Positions 12,901 to 25,373 of a stretch of DNA of 64,000 nt are shown piece after piece. This DNA comes from Helopsaltes ochotensis. Lineage: Eukaryota; Chordata; Aves; Passeriformes; Locustellidae. The notes under the pieces are model-generated. The model was not told where the DNA came from and ran no database searches. It saw only the letters and a program-made list of their open reading frames with translations. Numbering within the stretch: the stretch's first letter is position 1; each line of letters begins with the position of its first letter. The stretch is taken from positions 439,094-503,093 of the forward strand of contig VXBM01000557.1 in the NCBI GenBank assembly GCA_013400155.1, in the 5' to 3' direction. Both the position numbers and the translations under genes were made by a program.

Positions 12901-14364
12901 ATGGATTGAGCTCTCAGAGAGCCAGGACTGTTTGTGCCCCAAACCAGAGCCCACGGGGACCCTCCAGAAAGCCCTTCCAGCACCAGGGGTGTGGCACAGA
13001 TCAGTGGTGAGAGTAGTAGAGAGAGGCACAGACCTTGAATAAGAAATAAATTTTACAATCCACAGGAGATGGCACCGGCTCAGGTAATGCAGAGCATCCT
13101 CCAGGACAGGCCAGAGTGGCCCTTATTAGTCTGAATTGTCCTCTTGAATCACTCCAAGGACCTGAGCTGATCCTTTTCTCTCCCCATTTACACTGCTCAG
13201 GGTGACATGAGCTTGCTTCCTTTAGCAGAACCAAACCCTATCTTTCTTTTTTTTTTTTTACCTCTTTTCCCCCTGCTCTCTCTTCAACACTCAATCCAAG
13301 GGCTGGCAGTAGATCAAGGGAAGAATCTACAAGCTCTCAGGTTGGCTGATGGTTTATTTCTTACCCAGGTAATTCCCGAGTCCAAATGCAGTGGAGGATC
13401 CATGGGGGTGCTCCAGCAGACACTCATTAGCTGCTGGAGAGGCTCCTCCATTCTTGGGAGAAACCAAATCCTGGAGGCTGTGCAGGTGATACGAGGGTGA
13501 CAAAGATGTTCCTCAGGGTGGATCCTGTTCTCTGCAAAGGTCTTTTATAAATACAGCTAAATAAAGTCATGAAACATTGCTGCTTAATCTTTTTGGAGGA
13601 AGGCTGTGCTGCTGCTCAGAGCTAGTGTTGACTTCCCTGGCACTTGGCAGATTTTTAAGAGCAGCAAAAAAAAAAAAAAATCCTGTTGCCTTCTGAGAAG
13701 GCACAGCCATATCTATTTTAAAAAATGTAATGTGCGTGCTCTCAGGGAAATGCTCAGCTGTCACAGCAGAGCAGGTCACAGCAGCATGTGATCCCTGGAC
13801 TCTGGAGCTACTGGTGGACATCATGTCCTTGATGGGCAGTTAGGTGCCTCTTCTTGTCTGTATCCAGCAAATTATTTCATTTGCAGCCATTACTATTTTT
13901 GAAGGGACTCTGTGTTTTTAAATAGACCACTGAAACAATGGGTCAGACCCCAGCCTCACCAGGGGCCACCACAAATTGACAGGTGGGCTGCAAGGACAGT
14001 GTGAACAGGCTCTGTGGCCATGGCAGCATTTGGTGACATCCTGCTGCAACATCCCCATCCCAAACGAGGGATCAGAGAGATTTTGCTTTCTCTTCTTCAG
14101 GAGAGCAACAGAGCATCTCTGACTGAGACAAGCTGCTCCTCAGCAGCATCTGCTGATCCATGAGCAGATCCAGGGTGTTTTCAGTGCCCTGAAATACAAA
14201 CAGCACTCCCAGCCTCAGTGACACCTGGAGCTCTCCTGTGGCAGAGGACTAAAACCCATGTTGGACCAACATCCTTGTTTTTTCCCTGGGACCCTTCCCC
14301 TCTCTTACATCTGGTCCTACAGATCATCTCAAGCATCTCTAGAGCAGAAACCATCATTTTCTTG
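9966..14364. other. Intergenic, no gene recognised
   Basis: Unique sequence with one tiny CR1 remnant (10694-10750). A minus-strand open frame at 11895-11620 with a CAG|GTGAGG donor-like site was considered and is discussed under rejected items. Confidence 0.5.
10694..10750 (-). mobile_element. Short CR1 remnant
   Basis: CTCTTCAGCTCTCTCATAGC followed by CCCTTTAGGTACTGAAAGGC matches the internal part of antisense CR1. Nothing on either side aligns. Confidence 0.6.
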
Positions 14365-14536
14365 CCCAGAAAAGTTGTGGCTGCCCCATACCTGGAAGTG
14401 TTCCAGGCCAGCTTGGATGATCCTTGAAGCACCATGGTGTAGTGGAAGGAGTCCCTGCCCATGGCAGGGGGTGGAACTGGATGGTCTTTAAGGCTCCTTC
14501 CAACCCAAACCATTCTGGGATTTGTGATTTTATGAC
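14365..14536 (+). mobile_element. CR1 3' end fragment
   Basis: Sense CR1 landmarks appear in order: GTTGTGGCTGCCCCATACC, GTTCCAGGCCAGCTTGGATG, GTCCCTGCCCATGGCAGGGG, CCTTCCAACCCAAACCATTC and a terminal TGTGATTTTATGA. A 221-codon minus-strand open frame spans it and is therefore spurious. Confidence 0.9.
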
Positions 14537-17274
14537 ACCATGTCACCACCCAAAGCTGTTTGATGAAGGGAATCCCCCAGGCCACCCCCTCCCCTCTGCC
14601 TCGATCCCAAATCTGCAGAGGAGTGAGGGATGCTGGATGAGGCAGGGGAGAAGCAAGAGGCGGATCAGCTCTCCCTGCTCTGTGTGTGAGACTTGGCAAG
14701 GCTGTGACTTGCACTCCCAACCGGCTGCTGAAAGAAAAGGGCCTGATTTGCCTTGAAGCGGTGGGAGTTCGGGCTGTGCTCAGCCTCTCTCTTTGCCTTG
14801 AAAAGCATCTGTTAATAGAGAGGGGTTGGAGGGGAGCAGCAGACAAAGAGACATCACAGGCACGATCCTCCCCATCAGTGGCACTGCCGCTTGCCAGGAG
14901 GGTTTCTCATGCAGCCCACGCCTGTGATGTGCTATTATGTTCCATGAAAAGAAGGGAAAATGTCATGTTTGGAACATCTTGGCTATTTCCAGAGGTATAA
15001 TGCTATTGCAGCGCTGAGATGACATGCAGTAGAGGCTTGCTGCCTGTTCCCAAGAAGCAATTCAGGACCCAGCTCTTGAGGAGTCACCTGAGTAAAAATA
15101 AAACCAATCCCAGAATAAGGCAGAAGCTCCCCATTTAGCTCCTTTTATCCATCAGGGCTCCCCAGATCACATCCTGAAGCGCCAGTTGTTGACCAGAGCT
15201 CACAGGGAGGGGATGGTGAAGGGTCCTGACCTCATGTGACATTTCCCACACTCTGGCATCCCAAAGGCCATACATCCCAGGGCAGTCACCAAATTTGTTG
15301 TCCTGCCTGTAACTCATTTTCCTGTTGCATGTGCAGCAGAAGAACAGAAGAAACTCGGGCCTCATTTCCTGCACTCCAGGTCACTCCTCAACAAATGAAT
15401 CATCATTCCCCCTCCAAAGGAGCTTAAAAAAGATCCACCAAACCATTTGCTCTGTGGTGGTTCGTGAGATGCTCCAGGTATCCGCTTCAGCATCCAATTT
15501 GTCAGGACACCAGCACGGCAACAACTCCCTTCTTACTGGGGATGTTATTTGAAAGGACAGAATAATCGAACGTCACACAAAGGTTTTTCCTTCAGCACTG
15601 GCAAAGAAAATCCCTTTAATCTGAAATATGACACATCCTGATCAGGTGCACGGGGGGCAAAAAAAAAGAACCAGATCAGAGAGATTTTGCTTTCATGTGG
15701 CCACAAGATAAATCATCATCCAGGGCAAGTAATGTGTAGTAATTGTGACTCCTCTCTGCATTTACGGCACATCAGAGACCTGCCAGGGCTGAGATGGCTC
15801 GATAGCTCCTGAGCCTCCCAGGCTCCAATTACCCCTCTCCCTGCTCTCAGTATCAAAGGCAAAAAAATTGCTTTCTTCATGCTGAATGATCTGCAGGGTG
15901 GAGGCAAATGGGCAAAAGGACTTGGAGAAATGATCGTGGGCTCTGCTGTGCCCGGCTCTCAGCTGTTTCTTCAGCTCCCCCAGAGGAGGAAGCATAGTAG
16001 GAAGGTGTGGGGCTGAAGTTTTGCACATTGCCCACCCTGTGATGAGCTGGCTATTTGCTTTAGGAAAATATAAAATTAATCTGTGCTCAATTTGATCTTT
16101 GGACACTCCAATATACCAGAGAGGAGGAAACAAACTGCAGAGAAAAATGTTTTTGTCTTCCGACGCTGCGCTTCCATTTAGGAAGAACACCCTGCAGCAC
16201 TGACTGTCATGGGCAGATGGACATGAGCATACCAGGGGAGCCATTTGCCCTCTTAAAGACAGGAAAAACCAAGGCTGATAGAATTAATTTGGTAGTGGAT
16301 TACCTAGCAGTCTTCTGGCATGGGACCTTCAGTCTCCACATCCCAGCCAGGGCTTGGCTTCTCATGCCAAGCAGAGACATCCCTTTGTATCCTGAAACAA
16401 GTTTCCCTCCTCCCAAATAGCACAAGACCTGCTCAGCCATGACCAAATCTCCATCAGGTACTTTCATCTATCCAGGGCATGGCCTCCCCAGCTCTTAAAT
16501 CAACTTTAAATGAATTTGTGGAAGGTGTCCCTGCCCAGACACTTCACACTTGGAGTGCCTCTCACACGGCCATGCAAATGTTTCCAGCACTGCCTGAAAC
16601 GTGGCAGGTCCAGCCAGCTCCATGGCAATGTCCCTGGGTTTGCTGGATGCAGATTTTAATTAATCTGCAGCGTTTCCAGTGCTCAGATTCACTTGCTAAA
16701 TCCAGGCTGATCACTGCACCACTTCCCTTCTCCACTGCATCAATTTTTGATGTCTTATACACTCATTTGCTGCTGACTAGATCCAAAATCACATATATTG
16801 CTTCAATTTTGTCTTACAAGCAGTGGCCATGGGTTTATAACCTCAAGAACAGCCAAGAGCCTTTCCTTTCCTTCACCATTCTTCAGATTCAATGCTCAGC
16901 CCATAAACCACACTAACATTTTGTTTTCATAGTGTCAGCTGACATCCCTCTTCCACAGAAAATCCCCAAACTGGTTTTCTCATGAGCACCAGTGTCAGGG
17001 CTCAGGGTTTGCCATGGCAGTGAAGCTCACAAGCAATCCACACTGAGGTTGTAGCTCAAGGTTTCTGTCAGGCTGGGGTATCCAGAAGAGTCTTGTGCAG
17101 ATTCTGATCATGTGGGTGCTGTTCAGCACCACCAGCCCTGGTGTGGCTCACAGCATTCTGCTTTGTTATGAGGTAAATGTGAAATTATGTTTCTCCTGTT
17201 TCCTCTCTCCTCAAAGTCTGTACTCCGCTCTCCAAAAAAAAAAACAAAAACAACAACAACAACAACAAAAAAAA

Positions 17275-17328
<54 letters not shown>

Positions 17329-17330
17329 AT
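17275..17330. repeat. (TCTA)n microsatellite with A/CAA-rich leader
   Basis: About 14 tandem ATCT units follow directly on a poly-A/(CAA)n run at 17233-17275. It is a likely length-polymorphic locus. Chance frames through it read YLSI repeats and are not coding. Confidence 0.97.
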
Positions 17331-18234
17331 CTCCCCTCTCCTTTCCACACTCAGATGTTTCAGGGTAATAGTTGTATATTTTTAAGCCCGGCGTGCTGAC
17401 AACGAAACAAATATCCAACTAAATACTTATTTTTAATAGATGCCGTACAGCTTGCATGCAGCCAAATCCCTTGATTAGCCTTTTGTTTTTCAGGCTATTA
17501 AGCCACATTCTTCACTTTCAGTTCTAGAGGAATTGAAATCCAGGCTTCCCTGGGTTGTGCATCCCCCTCCTGCAGGCCCCTGGCAGCGAGTGACCTCCTG
17601 CCCAACAGGCAGATCCCGTGAGCCGTGGTGGCTTTGGAAGCTTTTTCTGTCACTTCCAGCAAGGACAAAACACCCAACAAACCTCTGGCACCACTTCTCA
17701 TGCAATCCATGGTCCAGAGGAGCCGCAGACCTGGCACCCTCCTGCCCATAAATAAATTCCACATGCCCAGCACTGAGGCACAGCTCAGCTTTCCCTCATT
17801 CCAGCCTGGATTCAGTGATGCATTTTACTACCTCCCTCCTTTCCATTTTAAACCCGAGACCAGAGTATATTTTTTTATGCAGGTCTCCTTGGTCAGGGCT
17901 GTGTCTTGAATATAATATCAATTTTTTTCACGTTAAATCTTCACTCCTGCTCCTGCTGAAGTGGGGGCAGCTCCAAATTCCTCTGGGATGCAGGATTCAC
18001 ATTGCTGGTGAGTTATTTAATCTCACAAACTACAACATCCCCCCCTCCAGCAACCCCCTGAGCTCCTTGTGCCCAAATTACCTTGTTTGTCACCACAAAC
18101 CCATCCTGGATGTTCACGCAACAGTGCAGCTCCCATTCTGCAGCCCTGTTGCTGCTCTTGTAACAAAAATCCAATTTCTGGGTATTTCAGTCAAATTTCA
18201 GCCTGAAATTCAGGTGAGATTTAACCAGACAGGA

Positions 18235-18560
18235 ATGTAATGCAATAAGTCAGTGGAATGGAAGACTAATACTCGCTATTTTTTTAATATTAAAAATGCA
18301 AAGTATAAATAATCTGGGGAAAAAAATTAAATCAGAAACCCTGAAATTGCTTCCATAATTGGAGATTAAGTTATGGAAAGAATAAAGCTCCACGGCCAGA
18401 TGATTTCTGCCAGAGGCAAATCAATAACTTTTAAAGGGCATATTGACCAGCAAGAATGAACCTTGGGAAAAGAGCTAAAACTGAAAAAATATATAGCTGA
18501 CAAATTTTTAGAATAAGGATTTTTCAGCTTCTTGATCTAAAGTACAGTTAAATCCAGTGA
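18235..18560. other. AT-rich candidate conserved non-coding element
   Basis: This is a unique AT-rich block free of recognisable repeats, with homeodomain-like TAATTGG and ATTAAA motifs and octamer-like spacing. The only evidence is composition and the absence of transposon sequence. Confidence 0.2.
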
Positions 18561-19149
18561 TCTAAACATTTTGACTACAATTCCCAGGTCAGGTTACAGC
18601 CTGATCCTGGCAAATATTTTCATTATTGAGACTTTGCTTGTGTAAGACTAGATGCTTTAAATTTACATCAGACACTCTTGATTTAATTCCTAAGTTCCTT
18701 TTTTACGAGTACGGTCGCGCTTTTTTGCAGGGATTTAGTTTTTTTAAACACACTTTTAATTTACACACACTTAATTTACAATTTTTCCCTCCATTAAAGA
18801 AAAAAAATCTGTTAACATTAGCCTCTTTTATTGGCCAGTTCCGTTTCCTCTGCCTCAGATGAAATGAAATCCTCAGTGCAGAGCCTCCTTGAGTGTCGTT
18901 TACCCTTCCAGTCACTTTGTATTAAAGATTTGGAAAATCAGTAAAAGCACGGCTCTGCTCCTGAATGCTGGCCCAACACAGAGGTTAACATTCCTCCTCA
19001 TGCACAACGTGCAAGACCCAGGAGTTTTCTGGGGATATTTTTGGGAAGGGGCTGTCAAAAGCTGCCATGAATCTCCATTTGTGTCCCTCCACAGCCCAGC
19101 TGCAGCCCAGCACTGCCAGGAGCTGCTCAGGCCTTTGGCAACTTTTTAG

Positions 19150-19373
19150 AGTCAGAGAACCACAGAATCATTGAGGTTGGAAAAGGCCTCCGAGATCAAA
19201 TCCAGCCATTCCCCCAGCACTGCCACCCCCTAACTCGTGTCCCCAAATGCCACATCTGCATGGCTTTAAAATCCCTCCAGGGATGGGGACTCCACCGCTG
19301 CCCTGGGCAGCTGTGCCAGTGCTTAACAGCTCTTTTTGTGAAGGAATTTTTCCTAATATCCAACCTCAACCTC
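19150..19373 (-). mobile_element. CR1 3' part, interrupted by LTR
   Basis: The antisense CR1 start CACAGAATCATTGAGGTTGG is followed by CCCAGCACTGCCA, CTCCAGGGATGGGG, GGGCAGCTGTGCCAGTG and TTTTTCCTAATATCCAACC. It stops at AACCTC, where the LTR begins, and resumes at 19654. Confidence 0.93.
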
Positions 19374-19647
19374 TGATTTTCAGCCTTCTGATGTGTTTTT
19401 CATTTCTGCAATGGAGTTTCTCACGCACTTAATGTAAACAATCAGACTCTTTTCATTCTTCATGGAGGAGGAGAGAGTTGATGGGCTGTTGGTCTGACCA
19501 GTGTGGTTGGAGAGGTGGCAGCTTCACCCTCCAATCCTTGGTCACCTTTGGAATTCCATAAAATATCAAAGATGTAAATAAAAGGTCCTTCTTTTCCAGC
19601 ACGACTCAGCGTGTAGGTGCAGTCCTTTCCTGTCTCCTATCTCCACA
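19374..19647 (+). mobile_element. Solo LTR nested in CR1
   Basis: This is a 274-bp element starting TG (TGATTTTCAGCC) and ending CA (ATCTCCACA), flanked by a perfect 6-bp target duplication AACCTC (19368-19373 and 19648-19653). It carries an AATAAA near 19580 in plus orientation. It aligns along most of its length with the LTR at 25769-26060, for example at GGTTGGAGAGGTGGCA and TTCACCCTCCAATCC. The 6-bp duplication suggests a class II (betaretrovirus-like) family. No internal viral genes are present, so it is a recombined solo LTR. Confidence 0.9.
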
Positions 19648-19653
19648 AACCTC

Positions 19654-19735
19654 CCTGGTGCAACTTGAAGTCATTTCCCCTTGTCCTATGACTTGATACT
19701 TGGGAGAGGAGAAAACTCCCCCTCATCCATGAATA
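19654..19735 (-). mobile_element. CR1, second half of the interrupted copy
   Basis: CTGGTGCAACTTGAAGTCAT, TTCCCCTTGTCCTATGACTT and GGGAGAGGAG continue the CR1 exactly where it broke off at 19373. Confidence 0.85.
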
Positions 19736-22700
19736 TTCCTGCCTGGACATCAAGGCTCTGCTGTGGTCTTTCAGCCAATGCTCAGAAGCTTTTTCTGGGC
19801 AGGAGAGCGTGGCACATTTCCACCCCTCTGGGAAGAGATTTTTACCAGGAAATCAGACTAAGACCTAAGCCAAAAAGACTTAAAGTGAATCGGGAAAAAC
19901 CGTAGTGCCTGGGAGGTGGAAAGCTTGGCTTGCAAACATCATGAGGAGCACTCGATGCCCAGCACTTATCATTAAGAAAGGAAACATTTCTGCTGGGAAC
20001 ATCTCTGTTGACTCCCTGCTGCTGGCTGGGACCCAAACCCTTCCCTTGGGATGGCATCATCACTGGGGAAAAAAAAGGGGGAAACCTCTGTAAGCCTTAA
20101 GGAAGCTGAGACTGAACATCCCTGAAATTCTGCCCAGGAGGTCCAGCCTTTGTGACCCCCACATGTGCAGGGGGTTTCACAGGAGGGAGGATGAGATTTG
20201 CCTCAGAGTAAAGGAGGTTTTTTTGTGCCTGGCCCTGAGCACAGATGCTGGCATGTGCCTTTACCACCAGAACACGCAGGGAATGCCTTTGGTTTGTCCT
20301 TCCCAAATTCATTGATGAGAACAACCCCAAGCTGGGCTGCTCTGCACAGTCAGCGTCCTGCCCGTGACTGAAACAGGCTGAGCCCTGTGCCAGACTCATC
20401 CTTGTGCCTTGCTCAGCCCCAAGGAACCCACACAGGGCAGGGACCCCAGTGATTTCCAGGACATCCAGCTCGTCCTCTCCATCAAGCCACAGAAGCTTGC
20501 TGAAAATGCAGGACTTCTGCAGCCTCAGAACAGCTCCACACACACTTTTCTTGTTGTTTTTTTTTTTTAATTATAANTTTTAATTATAATCTCTTCTCTC
20601 CCCCATTTTCACAAAACCCTGACTTGGTTGGCAGAGTCAGGGACATTAGAAGGAGACCAGCCGATGGACAGAGGCTCAGAGTGAGGCAGAGATCACAGAG
20701 AGTGATTTCCTAAGGAAATAGACCTAGGGGGGGAAAAAACATTGTCATTGTTTATCTTCTTTCAGCAGGTCTTGTTTTTTCATTGGAAAAAGCCAGCAGT
20801 GCAGCAAACAGCTTCATGAATATACAGATTGTTTTTGGCAACTACCAATTAGCAAAGAATGTGCTCATGCAATCCCCAAGCAGCTATTTCCCTGGGAATT
20901 TCTTGTTTTGAACAAGCCATTTTCCATTAGAGAAAATACACAGAGTGACAAATAGTTCTCGTTAGTAGAGGGAGATGGGAGGAGGGCAGGCAGACACCCT
21001 GTTACTGGGGTATTGGAAGATCTGGGCACAGACAAATCAGAAACAGGACAAAACAGAAGGAAAAAACATCCTGGTGTGCGCAGAGATGTCACTCTTGGGC
21101 AAACCGTGGGGCTTTGGGGTGTTACTCACCAACAGCCTTGGCAAACACCTACTTCCAGGTAAATCCTACCCAAAATAGTGCCAGGCTGAGGCTCCCCACG
21201 GCTCCTGTGGCCCCTGCAAGCCCAGCCTGGGTCTTTGCACTGACCACACAGCCCAGAGAAAGAAACACAACCCTCAAAGTCTTCCGAGCATCCCTTCACA
21301 GCTTCGCCTGAGACACTGAATGAAGCACAGATCAGGGAGACGAGGCACTCGAAGTCAGCTATGATGGACAGCTTTTTATTTCCCAATGCTTTTCATTTAA
21401 CAAAGTGCTACATTCCGTAGTTACAGGATGAGGAGTTGCTCCTGTCCAAAATAGAAAACCACCAGGAGGCATGAGGGACTGCTCACACAGCTCTGTGGGA
21501 GCAGTGCAGCCCAGAGAAGCCTCCCCAGGGTGGACGTGTGGCCTCAGAGACACCTCTAGGAACCAGAGCTGTGTGCTGGAGGTGCATCCCATCGGGGCAA
21601 GGGCTGCCAGGCAGGCTGCTTCCTCCTGCCACAGATGGGCCTGGAGGTGCCAAAGCTGCTGTGTAGTGCCTACCATAGAAATTCTGGCTTGTGCTATCAG
21701 GAAAATGCAAAAGGGAGGTGAGTGGCTCGTCCTGTGTGGTGTCCAGGGGTTGTTATTGCTGCAGTGACATTGCTGTGCCAGTGTCACCACCCTCAGCACT
21801 CAGTTCACTGCCAGGAGGATGAGGAGGGCCCTTCTTGGCTGCTTTCCTCGCCCTGCCTCTTCCAAAAGAATCTGCTGGTTTGCCAAGGCAGAGGTGAAGA
21901 TTCAATCAGCAGCGTTAGGCCACTGGAGCTTCAGCTCCCACCTGAACCCCCCTGTCCCCTCCCTGCTGCCATCTGATCACTTCAAGGGAGTTAATCCAGC
22001 TCCAGGAGCTGTGCAGGGAATGTTTTTAAGAGCCCAGTCCGAAGTCTGTTAGCCTTGAACGAGAAGAGAAGGGGCTGAGTGGTGTAAGGACCTGCGGACA
22101 CTGCACTGATGCCAAGGGCACTGCAGGAAACGCTGCCTGAGCTCCAAAGGCTCCCACAAGCTTCCCTCGAGCCAGGGCTGCTTCTCACTGTTCACCTTGC
22201 TTCCAGGTTAAGCTGAACACATGGGGACCCTCCAGGGCTGACCAAAACCAGCTATTCCACAGAAATCTCCACTCCAAATGGCCAGCACTGGCATCCCTGC
22301 ACACCCGAGCAGCAGTGCTCAGGTCCCATCCTTGGGTGATGGATTTCAGAGCCTGAGTCAGGCCTGGCAGTGCAGACAGATCACAAGAAAAACCTTTGGG
22401 AATTCCACATAACTCCTAAGCCCGTCTCCAGCAGAGACCAGAGACACTGCTGTGCATGCAGCTGAGTCTCCCTTTCTTGTCCACTTCCAGCATCCAAGGC
22501 ACCCCTGCCATGTCCTCTCTGAGGGAACTCTGAGGACACCAGGGCCCCCCACAGATGCAGTAAAACCCCACTTTAATCACTCTGACTGGCAGTGTTGCCC
22601 TTACTTCCTCAAGTTCATTATGCTGGAGAGGGAGAAGAGAGACAGGGAAACTGATGGCCCCTGCAGAAAGGCCGTGTTTCCCAAACTGGGGATTTATTAG

Positions 22701-24205
22701 CACAACAAAAGGCCACAGCACCTCCCCACCCGCCTTCCCAATCCATCAAACTGACAACCCATCCATAAGGATCCTGCCAGAGCTAAGGTACTTAAACCAG
22801 CAGCCTTCCTCAGCCATCCCTCCTCCTCCTGACTGACCCAGCAGCTCTGTGCTTTATCAGGTGTTTTATCAGAAATCCACTTTGCAATCCCCACCATGCC
22901 TTACCAGGAATAAATCACCAAAGAGCCCGAGGGACACTATTTCCCGATTCCCAATACTGCAAGGCAGCCAGGAATGATCACCTGGACTCTTAACACCTTC
23001 CAAGCACCTCCAAGCTCCAACAGACTTAGGAATGAGAAGGAAATAGGGAGACATCAGTCTGGAGAGAAAACTTCATCTTAACTTGGAGTGACCACTATGC
23101 TGTGTGAGAAAGAGGCCTTAATTTTGGATTTAATGCTGTATTGCCAGTCAGTGCCTGTTAAAGATGTGGGGCTGCTTTTCTTGCAAGGCAAAATCCTCCT
23201 GGTTGAAGTTTCAGGAACAGAAAGGGAGATGCACGATGGAGCCCTGTCTGGGGAAGCCTCTCCTGGCGGGATTAGGGTATGAAGACCCCCCCAAAATGTT
23301 GTGTCCCCTGCAGGGTGAATGACTGAGGTTCCACACACACAGCTGTTGGACTGGAATGCTGAGCATTAGAGCAGCATTTTGAAACCAGGCTGTCCCACCT
23401 GTCCTTGTGCAGGTCACAGGAGAGTGCCTGGGCTCTGATGAGCAGAGGTTCCCCAGAGCTCACCATCACAATTGATGATTTAATGTCCAGAGCAGGCCCT
23501 GACCCTCTCAAGGGAGAGCTCACCTCAGGAGGGTCTCCTGAATGTCCTCTGTGCCTTGCAGTCCCACTGACACTTCCACAGGACATTTGCTCACCATCTG
23601 CCTTTTGCCATCTGACAGGCTTTTCCACCTCCATAGGGAACACATCCTGCTCCTGCCCCTCCTCAACCTCTCCTCCCTCCCACTTCTCCAAAGGCTCAGT
23701 GGGATTTAATCTCAGCAGGTGTGTGGCCTGCCCTAACTCTTCTGATCAGTTCTCCTCTGGCAACAGTCACTGTTCCTTGTAGGAAGGATGATTCCCCACA
23801 GAACAGCGATTCCCACCTCAGAAACACGGACGCTTTGCATGTCAGATTGAAGTAATTCCACAGTGGGAAGCAGAGATCAATAGTGCAGCCCTTTTCCTGG
23901 CTATTTTGACAGCATTTCTGGGCAATCCTACACGATTCTCCCCTGCTCAATGCCTGTGACACCTCAAGCACTGTCGTACTCAGGACTAACAGGGCACCTC
24001 CACAACCCCCTGCATCCATCTGTGCTACAAATCCACCTTTCTCCCTACAGCCAAGGGTTCCCACTGTGGTCATCTCACCCCCCACAGCTGACATCTCTCC
24101 AGCTCTTGCTATTTTCCCACTCTCAGCCACGAATCCCTCAAAGGTGACTGCCACCTGCTCCCCAACCTTTAGTGCCTCTCTGTGTTCCCTAGTTTGGAGG
24201 CCAGC
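19736..24205. other. Intergenic, no gene recognised
   Basis: Unique sequence between the nested CR1/LTR and the next CR1. It contains the single ambiguous base (20577). AATAAA signals on the minus strand near 22690 and 21370 could serve longer ARMH4 transcripts, but nothing else supports that. Confidence 0.5.
20568..20589. other. Assembly ambiguity (one N) in an AT-rich run
   Basis: One N at 20577 follows a poly-T run. TAATTATAA occurs on both sides of it (20568-20576 and 20581-20589), so this may be a short misassembled or length-variable repeat. Confidence 0.9.
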
Positions 24206-24352
24206 TGCCCAGGGAATCTGTGGCTGCCCCATCCCTGGAAGTTTTCCAGGCCAGACTGGATGAAGCTTGGAGCAACCTGGGATAGTGGAAGGTGTCAGGG
24301 TTGGAACCAGGTCCCTTGAAAGTCCCTTCCAACCCAAACCTGTGATTCTGAG
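24206..24352 (+). mobile_element. CR1 3' end fragment
   Basis: CTGTGGCTGCCCCATCCCTG, TTTTCCAGGCCAGACTGGAT, GGAGCAACCTGGGATAGTGG and a terminal CTGTGATTCTGAGA are sense CR1. It lies about 260 bp beyond the proposed ARMH4 poly(A) site. Confidence 0.9.
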
Positions 24353-24611
24353 ACAAGACCCATCCAGATCCCCCAAAGGTGCTGTTGTTCACACAGCTTT
24401 CAGGGGTTGAAAATGCATTTTCCAGCGGGGTAAAGGGGTACAGAGGCTCCACTCTCATCCCAATGGGAATGCAGCCCTGGCAAGAGATGAACCTGGAGCT
24501 AGTGTCCTTCCAACAGGAGGCAGAAGCTGGGGAAGTCTCTGACCTGCCTCTTCTCTCACCTCCTTGCACACTGACCAAAAGCCAAGAGATGCAGGCAAGA
24601 CCACCCGTCAG

Positions 24612-25304
24612 TAGGTGAGCGCTGGTATTTATTGTGCTGTAACAGACAGTGCTGGTTGAAAATGGAACAAGGAAAGAATTCTGTGGTGGAATCGAGTGCT
24701 GAGGCCATTCCTGTGTGTCTCCAAGCAGTGTGCAGCAGAGCTGAAGGAAGAAAGGGGTGAGAGTGGGGGCACCCGAGGGCAGAAATGTGCTTCAGACTGT
24801 ACCAAGAACCCTGTACACGGGCACTTCTCGGGCAGCCAGGGATACAGTTCAGGCTTACAACTCATTAATTAAGCAGAGCAGCTAATCTTAGCACTAATGA
24901 ACTCTAGCTCAAGTCATGTAACATTTAAAATGAATCGGACAGCAGTCATTCACAGTAAAGATTTCCATTCCCGGGATGAGTGAGAGCTATCGTTATGATT
25001 AGATTACTGCCAGCCAGGACCAAAAACAGCACACCAGGGCGGGAGGAAAATAATCATCCACGTGGATCAGCTCCAGCTGTGGCTCTGAATGAGGCGCCGG
25101 GGAGGCGAGTGTGAGATCTCCACTACTGTATCAAAACAAACATCACGGGTGGCACACGTAGAGCATAGCATTGTCATTGTCATTGGGCCGGGGACACCGC
25201 CCCGAGGGAGCAGGGGTGCAGCAGAAAAGTCACTTGTCCTCCTTCTCCCCCTCCCTCCCTCCTCTGAAAAGTCACGGGCTCTCCCGAGGGCACTGCGCTT
25301 CCAC
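24612..25304 (-). other. ARMH4: ARMH4 3' UTR (proposed)
   Basis: This is sequence 3' of the ARMH4 stop codon on the gene strand, up to the first canonical poly(A) signal. It is free of recognisable CR1 or LTR sequence, although both neighbours are full of it, which fits a transcribed, constrained segment. It includes an AT-rich stretch at about 24865-24990. The end point is inferred from the poly(A) signal alone; longer UTR forms ending further left cannot be excluded. Confidence 0.6.
24628..24633 (-). terminator. Candidate ARMH4 poly(A) signal AATAAA
   Basis: TTTATT on the plus strand reads AATAAA on the gene strand. It is the first canonical signal after the stop codon, about 670 nt downstream. 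A G/T-rich stretch follows it (gene strand, 24610-24565: GGTGGTCTTG, then TTGGCTTTTGGTCAGTG), as expected beyond a cleavage site. Other AATAAA occurrences further downstream (for example near 22690 and 21370) are less well placed. Confidence 0.55.
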
Positions 25305-25373
25305 TCAGAATTCGTCTTCAGAGCTGTCGGCCAGGAGCATGACTCGGTCCTGCATGCTGTTAAATTCCCTCTG
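25305..25373 (-). CDS. ARMH4: ARMH4 terminal coding exon
   Basis: This is the last coding exon. The acceptor is TTTTCCTCCCCCAG|CAG, followed by 22 codons (QREFNSMQDR then VMLLADSSEDEF) and a TGA stop at 25307-25305. The peptide completes the cytoplasmic tail: KRHKRK from the previous exon joins QREFNSMQ in frame. The tail matches human ARMH4 as I recall it, to the last residue. SSEDEF is acidic and contains serines in casein-kinase-2-like context; that is inference from the motif only. The preceding intron is short (191 bp, 25564-25374). An antisense open frame of 178 codons covers this exon on the plus strand, but it has no sign of being real. Confidence 0.95.
   Translation of the reverse strand, partial: QREFNSMQDRVMLLADSSEDEF

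Larger units (their letters stand above)
14537..19149. other. Intergenic, no gene recognised
   Basis: Unique sequence apart from the A-rich/TCTA microsatellite at 17233-17330. AT-rich blocks such as 18235-18560 have the look of conserved non-coding DNA but cannot be judged without alignment. Confidence 0.5.

Noticed and set aside
14181..14846. Longest uninterrupted open frame on the minus strand (221 codons)
   Set aside because: It runs straight through an antisense CR1 fragment (14365-14536), has no recognisable domain and low-complexity Ser/Arg/Pro composition.
16502..16540. GAAGGTGTCCCTGCCC resembling CR1
   Set aside because: Only about 16 bp match and the flanks do not align to CR1.
17095..17385. 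Open frame with YLSI repeats
   Set aside because: It is a translation of the TCTA microsatellite.
23696..24376. 226-codon minus-strand open frame
   Set aside because: The first quarter is antisense CR1 and the rest has no family resemblance, signal or splice support.
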